A program made the translations under genes and the position numbers. Shown in pieces: positions 24,546 to 38,105 of a DNA stretch of 64,000 nucleotides. The DNA is from Cavia porcellus (taxonomy: Eukaryota > Chordata > Mammalia > Rodentia > Caviidae): positions 33,369,519 through 33,433,518 of the forward strand of contig NW_026947485.1 in NCBI RefSeq assembly GCF_034190915.1, written 5' to 3'. Numbering within the stretch: the stretch's first letter is position 1; every line of letters begins with the position of its first letter. The notes under the pieces are model-generated. The model saw only the letters and a list, made by a program, of their open reading frames with translations. It was not told the DNA's origin and made no database searches.

Positions 24546-26809
24546 GCAGTATGGATTTCTCTTGGAAGTAATTTGTAATTTTTTGTATGCTATTTTTATG
24601 GACAAAGAGATGAAGGCCTGATCAGTAATTTTCACTGTATAGTCCTTTGCTTAGTCCTCAAGCAAAATGAGACATGAAGGCATTTTTAAAATGGAAATCT
24701 TTTCTCTTGGATTCCTATGAGCAAAGTACATGCAACTATACAAACTTGCACTCTGAGATATGACCAAGACCATTACTAGTAACACTGTGACTAATGCCCA
24801 GTATAATCAGCATATTGGAGCTGAGAATTCAAATCACTTTTCTAATAAGAAGCCTGATTGTTATGCAACACTTTCATGGTATTGTAAGATTTCTGCTATA
24901 CACATGAGCATATAAACTGTTATTTGTAATTTTCAAGAATTGTGGCTTGTAATCAGTATAGTGGTATTATTACCTTGAGTTAATCATGGTTTTCAGTTGC
25001 TTTTTATTCTTAAATATAAACAATTCCAATTATTTAACTTTTTAACCTATAAGATATATAGTTGCTCATTTGGGGCTTATTGGTAAGCATTACATGTTGG
25101 TGTCTATTTCCTTCAATTACTAGATTTTCAAACATGAAGATTTTAAAGACGAATTATGAATCTTCCCTATCACCTGTCATAGCCTTGGTTCCCCCAAAAT
25201 GAACCTCAGGTTGAGTTTTGTGTCAAAGTGACTTCTTAAGGAAGAACAGCAGAAGAGTAGGGAATGGAGCTACGAAGAAATATAATCTATTCATCAACAT
25301 GTCCTTTACCTCTTGACAAGATTCCAGTTGTTTCAGAGTCTTGTTGATTCCACAGGCCCTATTTTATCTTTGAAAATAGCTAGTACCTGATATCACCCAG
25401 TAGATTTCCCAAATCACTTAACAGTTTTCTTTATGTCCAAAATAGTAAGCAGCATAAAAATTATTCACAAATGAATAAGAAAAAACAATCATAAAATAAG
25501 AGCAAATAGGTTTCTTAAATTCATGTTAGTGGTATAAAAACATTGGCTTGTTTTTCAAACAAGTATCAGACCCCCTAGCCCTCTCCTGCATATTTTTTTC
25601 CTTGCCAAGCCCAAATATTCCATTTAGAAAATGAATGATTTTGAAGCTATGGCTTTTGTAGCTATGGTGTGGAGGTACTAGTCACGTGCCAATCTGAATA
25701 ATTGTGTCACCCCTTCCTCACACCCTGTTACCCACTATTAAGTGACATGCTTTTTTCCTGTGTAACAAGTTGCATCTAGGCATTATCATAGAGTGAAAAA
25801 CTACTTGAGAGAGGTCCCCAGAGATGCCTGTATATCAGCAGTAGGTGAGGTCCTCCCAGTATAATATGTCTATTAACTTGATCAGTTTTTAAAGAATTTG
25901 GAATCTTTTAGGAAGAAAAGCCTGGAAAAAGGAAGATTTCCTGCAGTCTCAGTAGATTTGAAGCTTTGCTCTAACTATAATGGGATACCAATAACAATTA
26001 AAAAGTGATAGAATTTTACATCGAGGGATTAATATAAATGAGTTTCTTAATAACAAATATCTCATAGATAACCTATAGCAAACTTAAGTCTAAATTTCAA
26101 GTTACCAATGATGCCAGACCTCTAGCATAAGAGTTTCCAAGCTAGGCTAAAATGTCCCTGAAATACAATAACCTAATTTCTCTAAGAGTTTAGTTACAAG
26201 AAAATGCTTATTAACGTAATATAAAAACCATTTTGCTTAGAAGAAGCATGTTCAGATTTTTCTCTTCCATTAACAGGAACTCTTTGGACAGGTTCCTATG
26301 ATCTAAATGATTCAATGCTCCCCCTACTCCACCCTGCTCTGCCTGCTGCCTGCCTTTTAAAGAAAAATATCCCTATAATCTTGTCGTTTCCTGGTTTTAC
26401 TTTGCTGCATCATAAGTAGTTTGGGGATACCACTCTACTTAAAATGAATTTAAACAGTTTGATTTGGATTGTGAAAATAAAAATTATGACTATTTGAATT
26501 TCAAAAAAAATTGATTTCTTATGAAGAGTCTTGCGTGGATTTACTTCTAGCATTACCAGTCACTGTGAAGGAAGATAAAGTCCTTTTTCTATTTGTAGGA
26601 AGTTAGAAGTAGGCATATTTACTGGCATTAGAGGAAGAATTAGTGTTCTCGCAGCATTTTAGGCTGTTAAGTCCTTTCTAGGATCCCAAGGAAGTAAGAG
26701 AAGAGAGAAGCCTGCTGGCTCAGACCCATAGAAAACCTTTTGCCTTCTTGGTGCCCACAATTGTAAGAGCATCACCCAGGTCAAAGTTCCCCAAACACAA
26801 GACTGGTTT

Positions 26810-26866
26810 TTTGTTTTGTTTTTTTTGTTTGTTTGTTTGTTTGTTTGTGGTTTTTTTTTTTTTTTG
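26810..26866. repeat. (GTTT)n and T-rich tract
   Basis: A T-run, six GTTT units, then another T-run. It may be the tail of an old antisense retroelement. Open frames over it are artefacts. Confidence 0.85.
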
Positions 26867-28734
26867 CTTAGATTTTCTGTTTGCTCCCTTCCTCTCAATA
26901 CACAACTAATACCCTTCTACCAATAATTAGGACAGTTCATGGAAAAAGCTAAAGGAGGAAAGTCCCCATTACATTTCTTGGCAGAATTTTTCCCATATCC
27001 TTTTCTTCTGAGACACATCACTAGTCTGCTAAGAAGAGGCAGCTGGGTGTTGCCAACTCTTAACACCCAAGTTCAACAAATCTTTGGTTGAGAATATTTC
27101 TTTGATGATTCATAACTTAATCCCAAGATAAAGTACCTCACCAATCTTTCTTCCTTAGAGAGGGTATAGCCAATGCTAAAACTGACTCTGAGTAAAAAAA
27201 GCAAAAGCAGTAATAGCCAAGAGTGAATCTCAGACACCCCTTTCCTTCACTGGGTTACAACGCAGATCCCTATAATTAACATGTTTCTAGCTTATTCTTT
27301 GTTTAAACCATATGTGTAAAGCTAAGTTTGAAGCAATTAAATCCACTACAATAGCACGTCAGTGGTAGAATTTACCTCAGTTCTTGCGCATACAACGAAC
27401 CCTCAAAAGTGTGTGTACTTAGGAAACAAATGCTCAAGTAGGTTTGTAAATGGTGCATGTTCCTTTGTTAAGAGTTAAAATTAGAGTATTCTTAGAGTTT
27501 ATTTAAAATATCTTCTTTATTAAGTTTTTTTAAAAAGTGATGAAGGAAAAATTATTTTATCTAAAATCAAAGCAGTGTATTTTGGATTCAACCACACTGA
27601 ACGTTAATTTAAACAATCATGATTGACAGATATTTGATAATGATACAATCTTTAATACACTTCATTAGACTTTTTTAATTCTATGTCTAAGTCTGCGATT
27701 TTCTCTGTCTTAGAGGGAACCCAAGTTGATTTTAAAATCAAAGAACAAACAGAAGTTCAAGTGGGTTGCAAACTTGGCAAAAACATGTTCTGCCAAGAAA
27801 TAAAAAAGAATTCAGTCTCAAAATCTGTTACAATGCAGGCATCTTTGCTTTTGTAGAGCAAAGTCCAGGAAAAAAGAATCATAGCATCACATAAGGGAAT
27901 GAAATATATACTGCGTTACTAAAGATATTCAAATTGCTTATCTGAAATTAGGTCAAGGATGTAACTCCTTTAGAAAAATCCATTTGAAAAAAGCCTCCTA
28001 ATGGTTGCACTCACACTTTAAGAGTAGGCATGTAACTTTATGTTCTGAGCATCACGAATGATACCATTTTGCATTGTCATTGCTAATCTGGTACTAGTAG
28101 ATAAAAGTAAATTTGTCTACCATATTTTCTACTGTTGCATTTTACCATTTGTAGGTGCCTGACTGTCTTTTCTATTTTATGCCTCTCTTGCTAGCGTGAA
28201 TGTTGCAAGTACAGGTATACTGCATTTGATTTTTTTTTGTAGTACTTATTAAGATATCACTTTTGAATGATTTTTAATGTTTGAATAAAAGCTCTTTTTT
28301 ATGTGTCAGTACAATTGAGCTCTAAATAAAACAGCCAAGCCAAACAGATTTAATTTTAAATGTGCTCAAAGACACTTATTTTAAGTCCATTTCACTCTTT
28401 ATAAGATCTACCAAACACCCTCAGAGTTCATTTTTGGAACATCATTCTGTGAACTTCTAGAGAATGGATGTAGTCTTAGATTCTTTGCATCTTCTAATCC
28501 ATCATATCACTTAACATACTATAAATATTCAAAAAGTGTATGTTGATCCAATGAACAAATACAACTAAATTTCTTCTGAAGAGTTGCTAAGTCATCCACT
28601 TTAAGATTACCTTGGGAGTGGTTTGTGTTTGAAGGTTTTCTGGTACAGATGATATTCTGAAGTGTATTCCTTTACCATAAAATTAAAGTAGCAACCCTTC
28701 ATTGTAGTGTTCTTTAACATCTGCTTTATTCTTA

Positions 28735-28850
28735 ATATTTAGTTTGTCCACTAGACAAGATCTTTGGAGGCTGGGCTGTGTGTGTCAATCCTCTTCATTG
28801 TCCAGTCCTGTGGCTGGCACAGAGGAGCCAATCAGTAAATGACAGCTTTC
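28735..28850 (+). mobile_element. L2/MIR-type 3'-end fossil
   Basis: 'gtccactagacaagatcttt', 'ggctgggctgtgtgtgtcaa' and 'tggctggcacagaggagcca' followed by 'atcagtaaatgacag' mirror the conserved L2 end. Confidence 0.6.
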
Positions 28851-30544
28851 CATGAATAACTGAGACCGTGCAAAAGAATTGCATCTGAATTTAAAATAAC
28901 TTATTAGCTGCAAAAGGCAATGCTGGGGTGGGAAAAAGAAAGAAAGAAAAAAGAAAAGAATATGGAAGACATTCTTTTAAGAATCATCAAAATACAGGTA
29001 AACAGGCCAGAGATAAAAGAATTAAATTTAACAGATATGGAAAGCAGTGTAGTGACTCCCTGTTCATTTTTCTTGCCAGCAGGAATATTTCACATACCTA
29101 AAATATCAAACTTCTTTTCATTAAAAAAGACCCTAATGTGAATTAAACTGAAAAGATACAATACCACAGGAATTCTAGGTTAAATTTTCTACTTGATCGT
29201 ACTAAATGTGTGATTCAGGCAAGAAAAACATTTTCAAAAGTGTTTACCTGAAGAGTTTTGAAAAGGAACTGTTGTCTGAAGTGAGTGGGATTTAGGAACC
29301 AATGAGACTTGGAGAAGCAGCCCAAATTGGCAAAAGCAAGACACCATTTTCATCCCTGAGACTTGAGGGAAAAAAGCAGGGGCTAACAGAGCTCTCATCC
29401 TAAAGGTCCAGCCATTTCAGAAAGTGCCCTGAAGGAGGAGGTGGTGAATGTATAATCCATGCTCTTCTCCTGGCTTTCCATCTCCTGCTACCACTGACAC
29501 CTCCCACTGACTAAATGCAAGCTAAATGCTACAGTACAGACAGGGCTGAGAATTCCTGGAACGGGAAATGATGGAGGTCAGGGAGGGTGCATGGAGAATA
29601 ACGCACTAGTTTGCAGCAAATCTTTCTGGTCTCTCAGACAGCCACAATCCCACGTCCATCCACTAGAATGTACCTAGAGATGAAATCATAAGCATGATTC
29701 TGGATGGAAACCGTAGTTCTCTAGCTTGTAACTATTTTTCCCCTCTTGTATCTTGGATTAATACTTCTAATGAACTAGGTTGTCACGTAAAATAACTATT
29801 TCCTCTTACTGCCTCAGTGTCTCATATAATCACCTGTCAAGAAACTGATTAACACAAGCACAGCTAGTATTTGTTTCCAGTCAACTTCGCAAGAGAGAAG
29901 CAAACAAATCACAAAAAAATTGTGGAATTGTGGTGTCACTGTAACTATATCAATTTCATCAGTGCAGAAATTAAAAACACCAAAGAGACTGCTATTTCAA
30001 AATTTGAAATCTGCTGATTTCTGGAGTGGTTACAGAGTTGTTCACTTCAACCTTTATACTTCTATTCCTCTATTTTCAAGTATGAGATAAACATCTGATG
30101 CAAATTGCTATTTTCATTACATTAGAAACTTTCAACACAGCAAGTGCAGATTTACTACTAAAAATTGGATCTGCCCTCCTTCTTGTATCTCAGGAATGTC
30201 TAATAAGTAAATATCCATGCAGACAAAGAAGCTGTGTGCATTTTAACAATGTAATCTTTAGAGGTTCATATATATTATGGCTTGGACTTCGATGTACCTG
30301 CAACACCCCACACTGTCATAGGTAGGGCTTTTTCAGAGGTGGCTTTCATCATACCATTTCCTCAAAATGTTAAAAAGAACTCATCAATTAAAACTCAGAC
30401 AGTGGTGCACCCTAAAAGATAAAAACTGACAGCTTTTAATTTCTTGAATAGTTATTGAAATCTCAATGCTAGAGTTAGTAGTAAATACTTTTACTTATTT
30501 TAAATATTTTTCTAACGTCGTCAATCCAATGATCAGTTTATTCC

Positions 30545-30865
30545 TGTGATTGATTCATGAGGCAATGCTGTTAGGATTAAGAGTAGGTGGTTACTAAATC
30601 AGTTCACTGTTGGTTTGGTACTACCCTAATCCCAGTGGCCTGGATACAATATAAGCCACAGAAAAGAATTTGTCTTGTCTCTTATTTGCTTTGCTACCTT
30701 TTCCCCACCATGAACTGTTTCTCCTTTGCAATTCCTTCCATGCCATCCTGCCTTGGAGCACAGCTGATTATGGACTGAAACCTCTACAAACTGTGAGCTA
30801 AATAAATCTTTCCATCTTTAAATCTTAGGTATAAAGTATTTGGTCTCAGCAACAAGAGAAATGTT
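30545..30865 (+). mobile_element. Dispersed rodent repeat, copy B (class uncertain)
   Basis: Second copy of the repeat at 11604-12015, sharing 'gattgattcatg', 'tggttactaaatcagt', 'ggtactaccctaatccc', 'ccaccatgaac', 'tgccatcctgcctt' and 'aaactgtgagctaaataa'. MaLR-LTR-like or an unclassified rodent repeat. The short open frame 30587-30778 is not a gene. Confidence 0.65.
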
Positions 30866-31694
30866 CACAAGAAAAACAAATGTTTCATTTCAGATATATT
30901 CAGTTAAACTGCAGCTTGCATCATATAAAGGGTCTGTGTAATCAGTCTTTGCCAGATTATTTCACACCACTGAGCTCCAGGTGTACCGATCCATTTCCTT
31001 CCCTATAGGTTGAAACACAACTATGTGAGAAGAAAGAGCAGGGACAGTTACTGCAGGAGTGCCCTCTAAATGAACCATTCCTACACATTCTTAAAGTGTC
31101 AGTATAACAGTTTCTAAAGAAAATGATATGGGCAGATGCCACAAGTAGTGCAAATTATAGAATGGTCAGTTCTTTCAGTCAATAGAGACGTTTTGGCTTT
31201 TGTTTGTTGTTGCTGACTTATCTCTTGACAAATATCTTCAGCTCAGATGCTAGAAAATAGAGATGCATGAATTGCATTTTAAGTTGGAAATTTTGTAACT
31301 CTATACCCCTTCAAGATGCAATAAAAAGCAACAATTTAAATTAGCAAAGACTCTAGAAGTAAGACCTCCTTGTATTCTTCCTAAAAAAAAAAAAAAAGCA
31401 AAACTAAAAGTAGTGTAACCTATCAATTAAGGAAGTTCTTTTTAAAAGTATAGGCAAGGCAAACTCTGAAGAAGTGTAAGTTCTACAGATGTAAGATAAG
31501 TTATCATGAATATTCTTTAAAGAGAAAACAATAAAGTAGGAATTGCAGGACTTAAAAGTCTAGATCATATTATGTAAAGCTAGGTGATAGAAGACAATAA
31601 ACCTCTTGACAAATACTAATTAATTCAGGAGTCAGTAATCACTATTTAATTCCAATGTTGATAACTGTAACTTGAGAAGATATTTGAAGATTTT

Positions 31695-31818
31695 TTTGTT
31701 TTGTCTTTGTTTTTTGAGACAGGGTCTCACTACATAGTTCAGGCTGGTCCCGAACTCGCTATGTAGCCCAGCTAGCCTCCAAATGGTCAAATAATTTTTT
31801 TTCCGGGTGTACCACTGT
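31695..31818 (-). mobile_element. B1 SINE, antisense, with internal duplication
   Basis: 'tgagacagggtctcactaca' is followed by the duplicated 'tagttcaggctggtcccgaa' and 'tatgtagcccagctagcctc'. The distal end is diverged. Confidence 0.85.
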
Positions 31819-32698
31819 CAGAATTTTATGGTTAAACTTTTCTTTTTAACATTTTGAGAAAGTAATATGAACTAAGTTTTTCATCTGAGGACCAACATAG
31901 AAAAAAGTGGGACTTATTTAGTTTGTTTTTTTTTTTTTTTTTTTTTGTAAGACTAATACAATCTTCCTGACAAGCCTAAAAAAATACACATGCTTGCAAA
32001 CATGCACGTATACCAGAACTCTACAAAATTTTCAGTGAAAAAGATTACAATATATTATGTGGAAAGAAATGTTGTAAAATGTGTCTTATGATTATTATTT
32101 TACAAGTGCCCAATGAATTAAATGATGAATTAAATGAAATGTCACATAGGAATATTGTAGTTATTTTCCTGCAGGATTAGACTATTTTTATTTTTTTAAC
32201 TTTCTTGAAATTTCTTCACCACTATTATTACTTCCATAATACCAAATAACAGTGCTATTAAGCAGAAAGGAGGTTAATTATAGAGGAGGTTTTTTATATA
32301 TGAAAAACGAAGGTTACTCTGAATAAAGAACAAAGGAGAAACTGCTACACCTAGAGCAATCAGCAAAAGAAACAAGAACAGAAAGAAGGACCCGAAGTGC
32401 AAAGACCTTGAAACATTCTCAGCAGGGTGCTAATGGGTGTACCAAAAGGTTCTGCATTAATCTTTATAGGACAGAAACTCCTCTACCCAAGGCCTCCAGC
32501 ATAGAAGGAAGAACTAAATTTCTCCGGAATGTTTCTTGTGTCACTAACATTCCTGGCTTTCTTCAGTCCTAAGATCAGAGTCAAGACAAGCCTAGGCTCC
32601 ATGAGTGCAAGTGTCATTGCCCACACTGTCCTGGGGTACGTAGGGCAGCGTTAGACTGTGGGGGAACCAGTGCACAGTTGTTAAGAATGAAGGCCTTC

Positions 32699-32900
32699 AG
32701 GGCACCCGTACTTTTAGCCCCAGAGACTGAGGCGGGTGGACCATGAGTTCCAGCACAATCTGAGAAACTTAGTGACTTTGTGAGACCTTGTCTCAATATA
32801 AAAAAGAAATTTTAACAAAAAGGGCTGAGGATGTAGCTCAGTGATGAAAGTCTTGGTTTCTATCACCAGTGCTGGAAAAAACAAACAAACAAACAAACAG
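32699..32900 (+). mobile_element. B1+ID dimeric SINE
   Basis: A B1-like left part ('cagagactgaggcgggtgga' to 'gagaccttgtctcaatataaa') is joined through an A-rich linker to an ID-like right part ('gggctgaggatgtagctcag') and an (AAAC)n tail. This B1-dID arrangement is known from several non-murid rodent families. Confidence 0.85.
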
Positions 32901-32986
32901 TGAAAGCTTCCATGAGCACAGCTTCAAGTTTAGCCTCCTTGGCCTGTTTTCTTCCAAATATTAATAGAGACTTGGCCCATAGCAAG

Positions 32987-32987
<1 letters not shown>

Positions 32988-33030
<43 letters not shown>

Positions 33031-33052
33031 ATGTGTGTGTGTGTGCGTGTGT
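32988..33052. repeat. (TG)n microsatellite
   Basis: About 65 bp of TG repeat with single C interruptions at 33030, 33046 and nearby. Confidence 0.98.
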
Positions 33053-34424
33053 TACAAGAATATTTTTCAAAGCTATAGTTAACAAAAATAGATTTCAGAA
33101 TGAAGATCAAAATTACCATTGACAGGAAGGAATCGTGGTCTTAAATGAGCTAGGACAAATTCTTTAGGAATACAAACTAAATCATCCACGCAGTTTTCAA
33201 AACTCTTCAATTTCAAATTAGAAACTAGTGTCATTGTAACCTAACTCTGGAAACACAATTTCTGCCAAAACTCATACAATTTTAGGCAAAGCATATAGAG
33301 CTGAAATACCCATTGGTAGGAACAGAGCAACCCTTCTCTACTCCACGCTGTTCAGATCACATCTCAGCTCCTGAAACCAGAGCTGAATGCCAAGGTTTAC
33401 AGTAAATACTACTAAGAAGTCATTCAAAAGTGCGAAGGACAAACGTCCTAGAAACCCTGCCTTATGAGGGCTTATTTAAAGGATCTGGGGAGATTTCAGC
33501 TGAAAGGAAAGGTCTTCTCTGTACAAGAAAGTTGTTTTCAAAAACTGGAGTTGGACGCATCCTACGTTGCTACAAAGACTAAGACTGTGACCAACAAATG
33601 GAAAATATATAGATTTGGCTTACTGTGAAAAGTTATTTTGTAAAGATGTAATATGCTCTGAATGACCACATAAGATCGATTTCCTGTCACCAGAATGTGT
33701 AAACACCATCCACAAGGAATGTTGTCAAAGGGAAGTGACACTATCTTTGACTTCTTTTTGAGGACCTGAAGACTGACTGTGCCCTATATAGAGATTTGAT
33801 TTGTTCCACAAAATGTTTAGAATCAATTTGTATAAACGTCTGTGGGGGAACAAACACTGTAGTCCCAAGAATTCATACTACAGTACTCCCTATTGTCTGG
33901 AACACATGCTTTACATGCTTAGGCTACCCCACCCTGCTCCTAAGGGAATTTGCATTTGCCTGTCCTGTAAAGGGCTGTAGAGTTTTAAGATAACTTGTTC
34001 TATGACTCACCTGTATCCCTGAGCTGTCACAGAAATGTCTACCACTGGACAATGGAAATAATTGGCAATGAAATACCTAAGGTAGAGTTCTTGGATATAG
34101 CTAGTTTACCCCAGTCTAAAGTTGAAATATTCCTCTTGCTCTACACAGCTTTGGAAGGATTTTTTTCTCTCCTCGAGATTGTATAAACTTGGAATTTTTA
34201 AGTATAAAATTTTCCATATAGGATTCAGAAGCTTTTACTGTCAGCTGCAGTTCAGGAAAGTAGCCCTTCTCGTGGACTTTTCCTCCCCTTAGGAATTCCG
34301 AGGTCTGTCGCTGGGATCTCGCTCCTCTACTCTGTGGTTGGTGTCATGCTGCCATCTAGTGACCATTTACATAAAATGCCCGAGGAACGGATCAGGTGGA
34401 AACGTTTTCAAATGTGTCCTGTAA

Positions 34425-35010
34425 ACTAGTACAACCACTGTGGAAATCAGTATGGAGATTCTCAAAACACTAACATCAACACTAGAAATTCTGTATGATC
34501 CATTTGTCCTCCTTCTAGGAGCCTTCCCCCAAAAAAGAGCTGAAGGCATCATGTTATATTGATGCACGATTACCCTGGTTTATAACAGCATAATTCACAA
34601 TAACTAAATCTTGGAAGCAGCCTATACATCCATTAACGAATGAATAAAAAAAATCTGATATTTATACACAATGGAGTACTACTGTGCCATGAGGAAATAT
34701 AAGCTTTAGTCATTTGCACAAAAATAGATGCACCTTGAGATCATAATATTAAGTGAAATGAATCAGACACACAGGCTTAAACATTACATGGCTTGTCTTA
34801 TATGACAAACAAAAATTATAAATAACAAAATAAAAGATAGATGATGGGAATTAGGGAAAGAGATATTTCTCAGATGGAAAGGGAATAGGGAGATGGAAGA
34901 AAAGGACGGAAAAAAGATGAAAGAAGAAATTAAGATGTTATATACACATACTAACTCCACACAGGGATGTAAATATTATGCTATAAACATGTACTAATAA
35001 ACGTCTTTTA
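34425..35010 (+). mobile_element. Old L1 3' end, sense orientation (second copy)
   Basis: The order of landmarks is the same as at 21.9-22.6 kb: 'tagtacaaccactgtggaaa', 'gtttataacagcataattca', 'caatggagtactactg', 'gcaccttgagatcataatatt' and 'tgtactaataaacg'. It is 5'-truncated and non-coding. The overlapping minus-strand open frame at 34367-34567 is a shadow. Confidence 0.8.
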
Positions 35011-36023
35011 AAAAGAAAAGTCTAAGACATCAGAGAAGTCCTGCCTGGTCAGGCCAACCTAATCTAAATCCATCAATACAGTTGTATACTGAAAAAGTTC
35101 ATTTTAAAGGCTTTTAATCACCATGATCAATAATAACATTTAATAATGATAGTAAGGGTGACTGAGTTATAATAACTGTTAATGTTGTGCAAGAGAAACA
35201 TACATGTATACACAGAGTGTTCATGTATGGATCTTTGGATATTACCTTTGTCTCAACCTCACATGTATTAACATTTTTATTCTATTCCCATGAAAAAAAC
35301 AGAATGAAAGAAGGCTAGCAGATTACCAAACCATGTAACACATAAATAAGACAGCTCTGAACTCAGAAGATCTAACTCTAAGTCTTCCAGATGACTCTGT
35401 TACAGAGCCCAACAGGATTTCAGTAGCATCCATTGCAGATGAGTGAGTCTCCTTAAGTTTGGGGAGATAGGGTGGGGAGAAGGGCATGGCAAAATCACAC
35501 ACATGATTGGTGGGGATAAAGGGTCCTCTTTACCTGATTGGTTTGGAACAGCCAGCGGTGGAAGGTGTGGGTGATAAGATCTAGCTAGAGGAAACAGACA
35601 GGAGCAAGGTGGAAAGTCAAACATCAAGTTGCCTCTTTGGAAATATTCAGTGAGTAGGAAAGTTCTGCTGAAGGTAACTTGTGGTCTGGCTATCTTCAGG
35701 GGCTGAGAAGGACGGAAACGTGCATTACTCTTGCCAGATTCTTGTTGATTTTTCCAAAGTTAAGTCTTCCCGGGGATGCATATTAGTGTGAGCTGTGGGA
35801 GTGGTCAATAATGCACATTTGTATTTGTCTCTTTGCTTAATATTCCATCCCAGTTACCCTGGGCTACATGATTTTTTTTATCCTGTGTCAATTTTAATTT
35901 CTATAGCCCTAGGGGAATATTTAGATATCAGAAATCTAGTAGTATCTCGATGTCTGTAGTCTAAGTCCTTAAAAGATGCTTTACAAGAGCAAGGATTTTT
36001 AGCCACCTGAAAAGACCAAACCA

Positions 36024-36118
36024 GGGGCTGGTGATTTAGCTCAGCGGCATAAGCACCTGCCTTGCACAGTCGTGAGTTCGATCCCGCATACCAAAAAAAA
36101 AAAAAAAAAAAAAAAAAA
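36024..36118 (+). mobile_element. ID-type SINE with long poly(A) tail
   Basis: 'ggggctggtgatttagctca' is followed by 'gcggcataagcacctgcctt', B box 'GAGTTCGATCC' and 27 or so A residues. Low divergence from the copies at 9.6 and 46.9 kb indicates a recent subfamily. Confidence 0.9.
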
Positions 36119-36469
36119 GAAAAGATAAAAATAACCCATTGGTAAGCTGGCTCACGTTTCAAATGGCGACTATCTCAGAAATAATTCAGATATATGCTAA
36201 AGCAATCCAACATAAAATAAAAGCTTCTACTCCTAAGAGGAACATATTACAGTCTCCCATTTGATTGTACTCACCAAAATGAGGTACTCAAAGTCTAGTA
36301 ATTTCACAAATTCATTTGAGTGAGTTTCAGAGATCTGTTTGTTTGTTTTAAACAATTAATAAAAAATACCCATTTAATTAAAGGTAACAATTTATGTCAC
36401 AAATATACCCATTATAGAGAAATTTACTTTCTACCTTTTAGAAACCCTTTATGTTTTCTGGTCTCCATA

Positions 36470-36705
36470 CCCAAGAGCTCTGCATCCATACCTCAAGGGG
36501 TAAAATGCATCTCTACTGACCAGACACAGGCTTTTTTCTGGCCATTATTCCCTAAATAATATAGTATAACTGCTTAATAGCACTTACATTATATTTGCAA
36601 ACACTAGGCCATTTTATGCAAGGGATTGGAGCAATCAAAGATTTTGGTATGAGGAGAGAACTGTCACCTCAAAAAAGCAGGGGGTTACTGTATTTCCATT
36701 TGGAC
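36470..36705. mobile_element. Tigger-type DNA transposon fossil
   Basis: 'atctctactgaccagacaca', 'ttgcaaacactaggccattt', 'tatgcaagggattggagcaa', 'gattttggtatgagg' and 'agggggttactgta' follow the Tigger1-like order of landmarks. Confidence 0.7.
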
Positions 36706-37011
36706 CAACTTAGGGGCCAGTGAACACATAGATAAATAGGCTGTAGTGTAGCATTTTGTCCTAGTGTTATGATATATAATTTCACATTGTAAGAAAGAGA
36801 ATAGCAGCCTTCATATCCTACCCTTACACTTCAGAATTGTAATTACTTATCTGGGAAGTGGAAGTAATAATGTTGTACTGGGATCCTTTATAGAAAGAGT
36901 ATAAGGTTCCGGGGTCCGTCTTACCCATAGTCCACCAAGATTTGAGCCTCCTATTATTTTTGAATTCCCTAAAGTTATAGTATAGGATGGGGCTTCAGGC
37001 TACAAAATAAT

Positions 37012-37014
37012 AAC

Positions 37015-37052
<38 letters not shown>
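37012..37052. repeat. (AAT)n microsatellite
   Basis: About 13 uninterrupted AAT units. Confidence 0.97.
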
Positions 37053-37053
<1 letters not shown>

Positions 37054-37182
37054 TCATTGAGGTGTGAAATGTTAGTAATATAATCACTCATTTTTAAATG
37101 TAGGTAACAAATAGGTGATGCTTTTTCTAATCCTAAACAATTCCAGTACTATTCAGTTAATTATAACAAGAACAGAGAAGTC

Positions 37183-37265
37183 AGGGGTAGGGGGTAAATC
37201 TCAGTGGCAGAGCATTTGTCTGGCAGGCAGAAGCCCCTGGGTTAGTTCCAGCATTGGAGATAAAA
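37183..37265 (+). mobile_element. Older ID-type SINE
   Basis: 'ggggtaaatctcagtggcag', 'agcatttgtctggcaggcag' and 'gggttagttccagcattgg' give a tRNA-like head with diverged boxes. There is no clean tail. Confidence 0.7.
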
Positions 37266-37379
37266 AGTTTTAAATACAATATATGAATTAAATGTAATAC
37301 AAGTAGATATTCTACAACAAATATATAACTAGCCATTAATTACTCTGACACTAAGTAAATGAGAGTTCTACAGAGCTTT

Positions 37380-38105
37380 TATTTATTTTAAAGAGACTGA
37401 GACAAACAAGGACAGAACAAAGCAGATCAGAACAGAATTATGTAAGCACCACAAGACAACCCAATATTAGCAGTAGCTACCATAATGTCTCTTTCTTTGA
37501 AATAGCTGAGCATACCTTCACATACAATAGTATCAAACATAACAAAATAGTATAAAATGATTCAAGACAATGAAAGTATTGCAGGGCATTCAGAACCAAA
37601 TAACAGAAATGAACAATGCCTACTATATTATATCATTTTCCATAAAAAATTGTTTATACTCTCAAACATATTAAAATCCAATAAGATACAACATGATAGA
37701 ACCAATGGAAACAGAAGAACAAAAGCATGGTAGGACTTCAAAGCAAGATGATACTAAATCAGCAATGGCTGTCGTAATGTCTTGTTTTCTTCAAAATAGC
37801 TGTTCATACCATCACACATAATAAAATCAAACAGTACAGAATAAAACTATTCCAATCGATGAATGAAAATATTACAAGGCTTCAAAGCAATTTAATGGGG
37901 AATCATGATTACCATAAAATCTTATGTATTCTTACCATTTCTTACACTAGGGAGGCTATATGGTATTTATACATGTGAGTTTGATTTATTTCACTTATGA
38001 GCATGGTCTCAAGTTGCGTCCATTTATTTATAAATATCTCAATGTGGTCATTCTTTATAGCTGAGTAGTACTCCATTGTATAAAAATACCACACTTTTTT
38101 ACCCA
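37380..38105 (-). mobile_element. 5'-truncated L1 tail of the young family
   Basis: Antisense 3' UTR modules (37480-37930) precede the last ORF2 codons ([20 protein letters not shown] and on to YHIASLV, ending near 37942). L1 homology stops at about 38105. It is closely similar to 48.0-48.7 kb. A T-rich tail 'ttttatttatttt' sits at about 37377-37390. I found no clear target duplication. Confidence 0.8.

Larger units (their letters stand above)
24546..30544. other. Comparatively repeat-poor non-coding stretch
   Basis: Apart from the L2-like piece at 28735-28850 and the T-rich tract at 26810-26866, I recognise no mobile element and no exon. It probably belongs to an upstream ITPRID1 intron. 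Regulatory content cannot be judged by eye. Confidence 0.5.
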
